Source of the DNA: CANGTU01 sp046336655
GTDB taxonomy: Bacteria > Bacteroidota > Bacteroidia > Flavobacteriales_D > Sanyastnellaceae
Direction: 5' to 3'
Assembly (NCBI GenBank): GCA_046336655.1
Contig: JBKDGH010000032.1
Coordinates: 1-12,846, forward strand
Length of the DNA stretch: 12,846 nt
Each line of letters starts with the position of its first letter. Position 1 is the first letter of the stretch. A program made the translations under genes and the position numbers. Positions 7,113-12,846 of the stretch are shown here, one piece after another. Under the pieces are notes generated by a model, which did not search any database, was not told the origin of the DNA, and saw only the letters and a program-made list of their open reading frames with translations.

Positions 7113-7697
7113 ATGAACGCTCCCCGAATTGCCATTTTCGCTTCAGGCGGCGGCAGCAACGCCCGAAATCTGATTGCCCGTTTCCGCGAAACGCAGAAGG
7201 TTGAAGTCGTGTTGCTTGTCTGCAACAATGCGGGAGCAGGGGCGTTCCAGGTTGCTGCTGAAGCTCAGGTCCCTGCTTTACTTATCGACCGCAAGGCGCA
7301 GGCAACTCCTGATGGCAGTCTCGCTGCAGCGCTCGACTCAGCGCATGTGCAAGGCATAATTCTCGCGGGCTATTTGTGGAAAATTCCTGACTGGATCATT
7401 CAGCGATTTGGTCCGCACATTATCAACATTCACCCGGCACTTCTTCCTGCATACGGAGGTAAAGGAATGTATGGCCACTACGTGCATGAGGCCGTGCATG
7501 CCGCCCGCGAACAATGGACCGGTATTACGATCCACCGTGTCAATGAGCACTACGACGAAGGTGCAATTCTATTTCAGGCAAGCGTGGCTATTGAACCGGA
7601 TGATTCACCCGCAGATATCGAGCGCAAGGTGAGGGCACTGGAACATGAGCATTTCCCGCGTGTGGCAGAACAACTTATCACTGCGGGGCAATGGTAA
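7113..7697 (+). CDS. purN: Phosphoribosylglycinamide formyltransferase
   Basis: The 194-residue enzyme transfers a formyl group from 10-formyl-tetrahydrofolate to GAR, the third step of de novo purine synthesis, in the cytosol. The phosphate-binding loop is SGGGSNARN (11-19). The catalytic triad is present: Asn105 and His107 in NIHPALLPAYGGKG, and Asp148 in HYDEGAI. Length is close to the family norm. An in-frame GTG at 7071 overlapping the kinase gene would add 14 residues, but ATG 7113 places the MNAPRIAIFASGGG strand exactly where PurN proteins begin. The gene is separated from the kinase by 31 nt containing a candidate promoter and an inverted repeat, so it probably starts its own transcript. 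Its TAA overlaps the ATG of the next gene (ATGGTAA). Confidence 0.95.
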   Translation: MNAPRIAIFASGGGSNARNLIARFRETQKVEVVLLVCNNAGAGAFQVAAEAQVPALLIDRKAQATPDGSLAAALDSAHVQGIILAGYLWKIPDWIIQRFGPHIINIHPALLPAYGGKGMYGHYVHEAVHAAREQWTGITIHRVNEHYDEGAILFQASVAIEPDDSPADIERKVRALEHEHFPRVAEQLITAGQW

Positions 7698-8014
7698 GCC
7701 GGTCCGAAATACGCTCGTGTTTCATGGCCTTGTTTGCCGCAAACACAATCTTCGGAGGCAAATCAGACATTCCGGATATCCGGACCGGAACCAATCAACC
7801 GATTTTGACCAGTCTGGTTTCGTCGCTCCGGATAATCGTGTTTCTGATTGCAGGGGAGAAGTTCCTTTCCGTTTTTGGTTTGGATGTTCCCGCGTATGCC
7901 ATTGCGGTCTCGTTCATTCTGCTTTTCATCGTGCAGGAAATGACTCGTGGTATCATTCCTCTTCTCAGGGTGGTCAGAATTTTCCCGAAACCCATCATTT
8001 ACTTGTTTCCGTGA
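7691..8014 (+). CDS. Small two-helix membrane protein of unknown function
   Basis: This 107-residue protein is not one I recognise. It has a polar N-terminus (about 1-37), then two hydrophobic segments, about 39-63 and 67-82, and a short, mostly hydrophobic C-terminus with basic residues (LLRVVRIFPKPIIYLFP). This suggests an inner-membrane hairpin. The ATG at 7691 lies within the end of purN, and its TGA overlaps the GTG start of rnhA (GTGA), so both junctions look translationally coupled. That arrangement and the hydrophobicity make it the best reading of the 313 nt between purN and rnhA, where other frames are also open (the rnhA frame itself is open back to 7645, and an opposite-strand frame is highly charged). 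A later start at the ATG of residue 12 (7724) is possible. Confidence 0.65.
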   Translation: MVSRSEIRSCFMALFAANTIFGGKSDIPDIRTGTNQPILTSLVSSLRIIVFLIAGEKFLSVFGLDVPAYAIAVSFILLFIVQEMTRGIIPLLRVVRIFPKPIIYLFP

Positions 8015-8499
8015 GCAGTGCGCCTCTGATTTCAATTTACACCGACGGTTCAGCGCGCGGTAATCCCGGCCCGGGCGGATACGGAATCATTTTCATCGCA
8101 GGCTCGCATTACAAAGAGGTAGCAGCTGGTTTTCGACTGACAACCAACAATCGCATGGAGTTGTGGAGCGTGTGCGTCGCATTGGAAATGCTTAAATTTC
8201 CGGGAAGTGAGGTAACGATCTTTTCGGATTCGCAGTATGTCGTGAATTCTGTGGAAAAAAACTGGCTTGGTGGCTGGGTCAAAAGAGGATGGAAGAATGT
8301 GAAAAATCCTGACTTGTGGAAGAGATACCTCGTTGCATCCCAGAATCATAAGGTGCGTTTTGTGTGGATTCGCGGCCATAATGGCCATACCCACAATGAG
8401 CGGTGCGATCAGTTGGCTGTGGAAGCCGCCACGGGCAAGGATCTCAAAGTGGACTCGTGGTATGAATCACACCGGGAGGAGGAACAGGGATTTCTCTGA
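8011..8499 (+). CDS. rnhA: Ribonuclease HI
   Basis: The 162-residue enzyme cleaves the RNA strand of RNA-DNA hybrids, removing primers and R-loops. All four metal-binding acidic residues are visible: Asp12 in YTDGSARGNPGPGGYG, Glu50 in NNRMEL, Asp73 in FSDSQYV and Asp133 in NERCDQLA; the conserved histidine region is RGHNGH (121-126). The basic loop around WVKRGWKNVKN (89-99) matches the handle region of Escherichia coli RNase HI. The frame is open upstream to 7645, but that extension shows no RNase H character and would overlap two other genes. I therefore chose GTG 8011, which gives a normal length and overlaps the TGA of the upstream gene by 4 bp, a typical coupling signal. Confidence 0.93.
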   Translation: MSSAPLISIYTDGSARGNPGPGGYGIIFIAGSHYKEVAAGFRLTTNNRMELWSVCVALEMLKFPGSEVTIFSDSQYVVNSVEKNWLGGWVKRGWKNVKNPDLWKRYLVASQNHKVRFVWIRGHNGHTHNERCDQLAVEAATGKDLKVDSWYESHREEEQGFL

Positions 8500-8578
8500 A
8501 CAATCAGCAGGTGATATATGTCTGTAGTGTTACTGCGGGTGTGTGTATTTTCGCGCCCGGACAAACCCATTCGAAACC

Positions 8579-9757
8579 ATGCGCACCGATCTGTACCAGG
8601 GACACGACTATTACTTGATGGATGAACTTCTTACCGATGAGCAAAAGCTCGTGCGGGATACCGCCCGGTCATGGGTGAAGAAGGAAGTTTCCCCGATCAT
8701 TGAAGATGCCGCAGAAAAGGCGAAGTTCCCTGAGCACCTGATAAAAGGCCTGGCGGAGATTGGTGCATTCGGGCCTTATATCCCGGTGGAATACGGTGGT
8801 GCCGGACTTGATCAGATCAGTTACGGCCTTATCATGCAGGAGTTGGAGCGCTGCGACAGTGGTTTGCGATCGACAGCCTCCGTACAGAGCTCCCTTGTGA
8901 TGTATCCGATTTATAAATACGGCAACGAGGAGCAGCGCATGAAATACCTGCCTAAACTCGCTTCCGGCGAATGGATCGGTTGCTTCGGTCTGACTGAACC
9001 TGACTTCGGATCAAATCCGGGTGGAATGATGACCAACTTCAAGGACATGGGCGATCATTACCTCCTGAACGGCGCGAAGATGTGGATCAGCAATGCCCCG
9101 TTTGCACAGATCGCAGTGGTGTGGGCAAAAAATGAGGCTGGACGAATTCATGGCTTGATTGTGGAACGGGGCATGGAAGGCTTCACCACACCGACAATGC
9201 ACGGCAAATGGAGCTTGCGTGCGAGTGATACCGGAGAGTTAATCTTCGATAATGTGAAGGTTCCGAAAGAAAATCTCCTTCCGAACAAAAGTGGATTAGG
9301 TGCTCCGCTGGGTTGTCTGGATTCAGCGCGTTACGGCATTGCCTGGGGTGCAATCGGAGTGGCGCTTGATTGTTACGATGTGGCACTCCGGTATTCCAAG
9401 GAGCGCATTCAATTTGGAAAGCCGATCGGTGCGTTTCAGTTGCAACAAAAGAAACTCGCAGAAATGATCACTGAGATTACGAAAGCTCAGTTACTTACAC
9501 TTCGCCTCGGACAATTGCGCAATGAAGGCCGGGCCACGAGCGCTCAGATTTCAATGGCCAAGCGCAACAATATCGCTATTGCAAAGCAGGTTATCAGCGA
9601 CGCGCGTCAGATGCTGGGGGGTATGGGTATTACGAATGAGTATCCGGTAATGCGCCACATGATGAACCTAGAGTCAGTGATCACCTATGAAGGTACACAC
9701 GATATCCACCTGCTTATCACAGGTATGGATGTCACCGGATTCGACGCGTTCAAGTAA
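8579..9757 (+). CDS. Acyl-CoA dehydrogenase, glutaryl-CoA dehydrogenase-like
   Basis: This 392-residue FAD enzyme belongs to the acyl-CoA dehydrogenase family and is closest to the glutaryl-CoA dehydrogenase group. Landmarks: MQELERCDSGLRSTASVQ (86-103) with Arg97, matching the carboxylate-binding Arg94 of human GCDH; the FAD/substrate motif CFGLTEPDFGSNPGG (135-149); WSLRAS (211-216); RYSKERIQFGKPIGAFQ (271-287); and catalytic base Glu371 in ITYEGTHDIH. It should oxidise, and possibly decarboxylate, glutaryl-CoA in lysine or tryptophan breakdown, though substrate cannot be proved by eye. An in-frame GTG at 8543 would add 12 non-conserved residues; ATG 8579 gives the usual family length. It stands alone on the plus strand, 79 nt after rnhA, and converges on the lipoprotein gene only 12 nt downstream with no visible terminator hairpin between them. 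Confidence 0.92.
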   Translation: MRTDLYQGHDYYLMDELLTDEQKLVRDTARSWVKKEVSPIIEDAAEKAKFPEHLIKGLAEIGAFGPYIPVEYGGAGLDQISYGLIMQELERCDSGLRSTASVQSSLVMYPIYKYGNEEQRMKYLPKLASGEWIGCFGLTEPDFGSNPGGMMTNFKDMGDHYLLNGAKMWISNAPFAQIAVVWAKNEAGRIHGLIVERGMEGFTTPTMHGKWSLRASDTGELIFDNVKVPKENLLPNKSGLGAPLGCLDSARYGIAWGAIGVALDCYDVALRYSKERIQFGKPIGAFQLQQKKLAEMITEITKAQLLTLRLGQLRNEGRATSAQISMAKRNNIAIAKQVISDARQMLGGMGITNEYPVMRHMMNLESVITYEGTHDIHLLITGMDVTGFDAFK

Positions 9758-9769
9758 ATCGGCAGAAAC

Positions 9770-10303
9770 TTATTGTTTTGCGCCACAGCGCCGGAGTTCA
9801 GCGTCAATTTGCTTTTGTCTGTTTTCGGTGTACGCTAAGTCGAACAGAATATTATACTGCTCCGGTGAGTAGGAGGCTATTCCGATGGGCTCATCGGTAA
9901 CCCGCGCATCAAAACCTTCCGGAGCAGGTTGCATGGATATGTTCATGTCGACCTGAAACCCTCCTGCTGCCGAAGTATCCGGGATATTGCGAAGGTCCAG
10001 CCGGATGATTTTCTGAAGGTAGTTTTCTTTAGTGAACACAAGGTCATACATACTGTCCAGACACAAACTCATAGCTATTTTGCCCAGCACATCGGTTTCT
10101 TTCTCACAAGAATATCCGGATTCGCGATTAATCACTTGCATGCTTCCGAGGGTCATACGATCTTTCTCTGTGAGAGTGATCTTAATGCCCAACGCATTGG
10201 AATCAGTGCAAGAATGGCAAACCGGCGACTGACGCGACTGACATGCAGTCAGAACCATCTGCAGAACCATAGCGGCACTGGTGATTTTAAACAAAAGGTT
10301 CAT
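9770..10303 (-). CDS. Lipoprotein with carboxypeptidase-regulatory-like region
   Basis: The 177-residue protein starts with a lipoprotein signal peptide (1-20) and lipobox LTAC, giving lipidated Cys21. Right after the anchor comes a Cys29-x-x-Cys32 pair; further cysteines are at 66, 81 and 173. Residues about 38-110 (ending YDLVFTKENYLQKIIRLDLRNIP) look like the beta-sandwich carboxypeptidase-regulatory-like domain frequent in Bacteroidota envelope proteins. After it comes AGGFQVDMNISM and then IGIASYSPEQYNILFDLAYTENRQKQID, a tail often seen with that domain. It is probably attached to the outer or inner membrane facing the periplasm. Its ATG overlaps the omega-amidase TGA by 4 bp (ATGA), and it is the last gene of the ppa operon, so its expression appears coupled to the amidase. 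Its function is unknown; the fold assignment is recognition, not a search. Confidence 0.8.
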   Translation of the reverse strand: MNLLFKITSAAMVLQMVLTACQSRQSPVCHSCTDSNALGIKITLTEKDRMTLGSMQVINRESGYSCEKETDVLGKIAMSLCLDSMYDLVFTKENYLQKIIRLDLRNIPDTSAAGGFQVDMNISMQPAPEGFDARVTDEPIGIASYSPEQYNILFDLAYTENRQKQIDAELRRCGAKQ

Positions 10304-11106
10304 TCGGTGGTGAGTTCAAATGAGTCTGAATCAGTGAGCACGGGAAACTTCATTCTGAATTCTCTCAGATCGCCGGCTGAAAGTTCGGCAGTCATTATGC
10401 GCTGGTCGTTCACAGGTGAGAGGATGTAATTACCGCGCGGATCGATCACAGCGGAATCGCCGCAGTAGTCGAGCCCGTTACCGTCCGTGCCGATCCGGTT
10501 CACCGCAGCGGTGTAACATTGATTCTCAATGGCTCGCGCAAGGGCCAGTTTCATCCATGGCTCGCGCCTCACTGCGGGCCAGTTGGCCACGTAAAGCAAT
10601 ACGTCATACATCGGTCCGTCAGTCGTCATTCGGTTTCTGCCCCACACCGGAAAGCGGAGGTCATAGCAGATGAGCGGGCAAATTTTCCATCCTTGCCATT
10701 CTTCGATGAGGAGTTTGTTTCCGGAAGAATAATGGTGGTGTTCACCAGCCATTTGGAACAGATGACGTTTGTCATACGTTGTGTATGTGCCGTCAGGACG
10801 CACCCACATCAGCCGGTTGAAGAACCGGTCTCCATCCTTCACTGCGATGCTTCCGGCCATAACCGCATCGAGCTGCCCCGCCCAAACCCGCATCCACTGA
10901 AGGGTGTCCATGGTGCCGGAAAATGGCTCGGCAATACGGTCAGGGGACATCGAGAAACCCGTGGTAAACATCTCTGGCAGCATGACGATGTCTGTCGAAC
11001 CGGGTGAAAGGGCTTCGAGCTCTAGCGCAAATTGCAGGCGGTTTGCGGCAGGATTTTCCCACTCCAGAGTGGTCTGTATCAGCGAAACCTTGAGCGTGTC
11101 TTTCAT
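10300..11106 (-). CDS. Omega-amidase of the nitrilase (carbon-nitrogen hydrolase) family
   Basis: This 268-residue cytosolic hydrolase has the nitrilase catalytic triad Glu45 (MLPEMFTTGFSM), Lys113 (YDKRHLF) and Cys147 (LICYDLRFPVW). TGFSM after the glutamate and the FQMAGEHHHYSSG segment (117-129) point to the YafV / omega-amidase branch, which hydrolyses 2-oxoglutaramate to 2-oxoglutarate and ammonia (also 2-oxosuccinamate). It follows the aminotransferase by 29 nt. Glutamine-dependent transamination makes 2-oxoglutaramate, which this enzyme would remove, pulling the reaction forward. The neighbour therefore supports the omega-amidase assignment over other nitrilases. Its stop overlaps the start of the lipoprotein gene. 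Confidence 0.9.
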   Translation of the reverse strand: MKDTLKVSLIQTTLEWENPAANRLQFALELEALSPGSTDIVMLPEMFTTGFSMSPDRIAEPFSGTMDTLQWMRVWAGQLDAVMAGSIAVKDGDRFFNRLMWVRPDGTYTTYDKRHLFQMAGEHHHYSSGNKLLIEEWQGWKICPLICYDLRFPVWGRNRMTTDGPMYDVLLYVANWPAVRREPWMKLALARAIENQCYTAAVNRIGTDGNGLDYCGDSAVIDPRGNYILSPVNDQRIMTAELSAGDLREFRMKFPVLTDSDSFELTTE

Positions 11107-11135
11107 GTGATAAAGGTGAAAAGAGCAGCTGCTTT

Positions 11136-12275
11136 TCAGGTCAGCTGGTTCAGTCGATTTGCAGCTTCCTCCAGTTCATGATCTTCTTTGGCGAAACAGA
11201 AACGAAGTACGTGCTGATCGTTGTCGTCGGGATAAAAACATGACACGGGGATGGATGCCACTCCGAGTTCGCGGGTCAATTGTTCAGCAATAACCCTGTC
11301 GGGCGAATCCATTATTCCGGAGTAATTCAGTAGTTGAAAGTATGTTCCCTCAGCGGCTTTCCATGCGAAAGAAGAGGCAGACAGACATGCGAGGAACAGG
11401 TCTCTTTTGCGCTGATAAAAAGCACTGAGTCCGTCATAATGAGCGGCATCGTCGAGGTACGAAGTCAATGCATACTGAATGGGCGTATTGCATGAAAATA
11501 CGTTGTACTGATGCACTTTTCTAAACTCCGTCATGAGGTGTTCAGGTGCAACGGCATACCCTGTTTTCCAACCCGTGGCGTGAAACGTTTTACCGAATGA
11601 ATACACACTGATGCTGCGTGCCGCGAGCTCAGCATACTTCAGCACACTTTCATGTGGTTGTCCGTCAAAGACAATGTGTTCATACACTTCATCGCTGAGC
11701 AGAAGTATGTCGGTTTCTGCAGTGATTGTAAGCAGCCTGAGCATATCGCTGCTCTTCCAGATGGTTGCTGAGGGATTTGATGGATTGTTGAGCAGAATCA
11801 CGCGGGTGCGTGAACTGATCTTGCGCTCAACTTCATCCCATGGAATCCGGAAGTCGGGCCATTCAAGGGATATCCAGACAGGCACACCGCCGTTGAGTGC
11901 AATTGCCGGGGCGTAACAATCATAAGCCGGGGCAAAAAGGATGACTTCATCACCCGGATGAATAAACGCACTCAGCGCTGTGAAGATGGCTTGGGTAGCG
12001 CCTGCAGTGATGGTAATGTCTGTGTCAGGGTTTACGGTGCGGAGATACGCGCGGTTGATTTTCTCTGCCAGTTTCTCGCGAAGGAGGAGCAGTCCGGGCA
12101 TTGGTGCATACTGGTTGTAGCCATCACGCATGGCCTTGGCAGCAGCATCGATGAGCATCGGATCCACAGGAAATCCGGGAAACCCCTGCCCGAGATTGAT
12201 GGCCCTGTGTTCAGCAGCAAGTGCTGACATCACTGAGAAAATGGTAGTGCCTGTGGATGGAAGTTTAGAGCGCAT
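11136..12275 (-). CDS. PLP-dependent aminotransferase, methionine/glutamine type (YbdL-like)
   Basis: The 379-residue class I/II aminotransferase has the PLP Schiff-base Lys229 (SFGKTFHATGWK), the pyridine-binding Asp195 and Tyr198 (SDEVYEH), Asn167 (NNPSNPSA) and the substrate carboxylate-binding Arg358 (VLRFCF). INLGQGFPGFP (26-36) and YNQYAPMPG (53-61) are typical of the YbdL / kynurenine aminotransferase / glutamine transaminase K branch, annotated in many Bacteroidota as methionine aminotransferase. It probably converts 4-methylthio-2-oxobutanoate to methionine with glutamine as donor, with activity on aromatic amino acids possible. Pairing with the omega-amidase 29 nt downstream supports glutamine use. 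The usual Gly after NPT/NPS is Ala170 here, a mild variation. The start codon overlaps the ppa stop by 1 bp (TAATG), indicating translational coupling. Confidence 0.92.
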   Translation of the reverse strand: MRSKLPSTGTTIFSVMSALAAEHRAINLGQGFPGFPVDPMLIDAAAKAMRDGYNQYAPMPGLLLLREKLAEKINRAYLRTVNPDTDITITAGATQAIFTALSAFIHPGDEVILFAPAYDCYAPAIALNGGVPVWISLEWPDFRIPWDEVERKISSRTRVILLNNPSNPSATIWKSSDMLRLLTITAETDILLLSDEVYEHIVFDGQPHESVLKYAELAARSISVYSFGKTFHATGWKTGYAVAPEHLMTEFRKVHQYNVFSCNTPIQYALTSYLDDAAHYDGLSAFYQRKRDLFLACLSASSFAWKAAEGTYFQLLNYSGIMDSPDRVIAEQLTRELGVASIPVSCFYPDDNDQHVLRFCFAKEDHELEEAANRLNQLT

Positions 12276-12817
12276 TACCCGGAGTATTGGGAGTTATAGC
12301 GTTGAATGGCTTCTTCTATTTTTATCATGGCTTTGTCCGCCGGCAGAAATTCATCCACAAGCACTTTTTTATTGCGCAGTGTTTTGTATTCCATGAAAAA
12401 ATGCGTGAGTTCCTGCCGGAAATTTTCCGGCAGATCCTCCATGTGTTTGATGTGTTCGACGCTCGCATCGTTATTTGCTACCGCGATGATTTTATGATCC
12501 GGTTCGCCGGAGTCCTCCATTTCCATCATGCCGATCACTCTGCTTCGCACCAGACAAAGGGGCACGGTGCTTACTTCGGAAAGGACAAGGATGTCGAGCG
12601 GATCACCATCTTCTCCGAGTGTGCGGGGAATAAATCCGTAGTTAATCGGATAATAGAACGCTGCGAAAATGACGCGGTCCAGCCGGATGAGTCCGCTCGG
12701 CTTGTCCACTTCAAATTTCGCTTTGCTGCCCCTCGGGATTTCGATAATGCCGTCCACGAGGGATTTTCCGGCGTCAAACCGGTGATCAACTCCGTGCCAG
12801 GGATGTGCAGTCTGCAT
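12275..12817 (-). CDS. ppa: Inorganic pyrophosphatase, family I
   Basis: The 180-residue soluble enzyme hydrolyses pyrophosphate to two phosphates, driving biosynthetic reactions. The family I signature DGDPLDILVL (70-79) supplies Asp70, Asp72 and Asp75. Further metal and substrate residues are in IEIPRGSKAKFEVD (25-38), YYPINYGFIP (55-64) and MEDSGEPDHKI (100-110, Asp102 and Asp107). Length matches bacterial hexameric enzymes. It is the first visible gene of the minus-strand run ppa, aminotransferase, omega-amidase, lipoprotein. Only 29 nt upstream of its ATG are inside the window, so a promoter cannot be judged; the visible upstream bases contain no Shine-Dalgarno sequence. Confidence 0.95.
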   Translation of the reverse strand: MQTAHPWHGVDHRFDAGKSLVDGIIEIPRGSKAKFEVDKPSGLIRLDRVIFAAFYYPINYGFIPRTLGEDGDPLDILVLSEVSTVPLCLVRSRVIGMMEMEDSGEPDHKIIAVANNDASVEHIKHMEDLPENFRQELTHFFMEYKTLRNKKVLVDEFLPADKAMIKIEEAIQRYNSQYSG

Positions 12818-12846
12818 GAATTGTAAGTATGGGGTGAAGGTAGTGG

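Noticed and set aside
7645..8010. An N-terminal extension of RNase HI of about 122 residues
   Set aside because: The frame is open but shows no hybrid-binding domain or RNase H sequence before residue Ser-Ala-Pro-Leu-Ile-Ser; it would overlap purN and the coupled membrane protein.
7763..8035. A 90-codon minus-strand frame between purN and rnhA
   Set aside because: Highly charged product with no recognisable pattern; the hydrophobic plus-strand frame with both junctions overlapping its neighbours is the better reading.
8546..8553. TATTTTCG as a -7 box for the acyl-CoA dehydrogenase gene
   Set aside because: It deviates from TAnnTTTG at one key position and has no TTG-type -33 element at the right distance; too weak to list as a promoter.
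8534..8560. A possible terminator after rnhA (CGGG and CCCG arms)
   Set aside because: Only four base pairs, a long loop and no T-run afterwards.
10519..11007. A 162-codon plus-strand frame opposite the omega-amidase
   Set aside because: It is antisense to a gene with a complete nitrilase triad and shows no domain of its own.
12287..12826. A 179-codon plus-strand frame opposite ppa
   Set aside because: It mirrors the pyrophosphatase almost exactly and arises from its codon usage; the ppa frame carries all active-site residues.
1..12846. Mobile elements, CRISPR arrays, tRNA or rRNA genes, prophage or defence genes
   Set aside because: I looked for terminal repeats, direct repeat arrays, transposase motifs and cloverleaf patterns in the gaps and found none; almost all of the window is accounted for by ordinary chromosomal genes.

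Overview
The window comes from a Bacteroidota genome, probably Flavobacteriales or a relative. Reasons: a GldA-type ABC ATPase, a DUF4834-like small membrane protein followed by a Bacteroidota-type YfhO protein, a lipoprotein with a Bacteroidota-style carboxypeptidase-regulatory-like region, a glutaryl-CoA-dehydrogenase-like enzyme of the Bacteroidota type, almost no Shine-Dalgarno sequences, and two exact matches to the Bacteroidota -7 promoter box TAnnTTTG (upstream of gldA and of purN). It is densely coding. I see no mobile element, CRISPR array, tRNA, rRNA or phage gene, and no base-composition break suggesting recent transfer.

Layout. (1) Bases 1-3713, minus strand: gldA, then the DUF4834-like gene, then a large yfhO-family gene that runs off the left edge. 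The yfhO reading frame has no stop inside the window, so it is easily missed, yet it fills the first 2.4 kb. (2) Bases 3714-4086: an intergenic segment holding a possible 65-residue minus-strand gene ending in Cys-x-x-Cys, a candidate gldA promoter and several short palindromes. (3) Bases 4087-7081, plus strand: a FIST-domain protein and, 4 nt later, a soluble hybrid histidine kinase with HisKA, ATPase, receiver and a divergent HPt-like domain. This pair resembles the NosP/NahK-type arrangement in which a cytosolic FIST haemoprotein controls its neighbouring kinase. (4) Bases 7113-8499, plus strand: purN, a two-helix membrane protein of unknown function and rnhA, all overlapping by a few bases. 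A perfect 8-bp inverted repeat encloses the candidate purN -7 box and ends directly at the purN ATG. (5) Bases 8579-9757, plus strand: the acyl-CoA dehydrogenase. (6) Bases 9770-12817, minus strand: a tight operon read as ppa, PLP aminotransferase, omega-amidase, lipoprotein.

Working together: the aminotransferase and omega-amidase form a plausible glutamine-transaminase/omega-amidase pair that regenerates methionine from its 2-oxo acid using glutamine, with the amidase draining 2-oxoglutaramate to 2-oxoglutarate. The FIST/kinase pair is a self-contained signalling unit whose output partner is not in the window. I did not find a clearly new multi-gene system. The features most worth a second look are the FIST/kinase pair, the purN inverted repeat, and the two uncharacterised coupled proteins (the purN-rnhA membrane protein and the lipoprotein).
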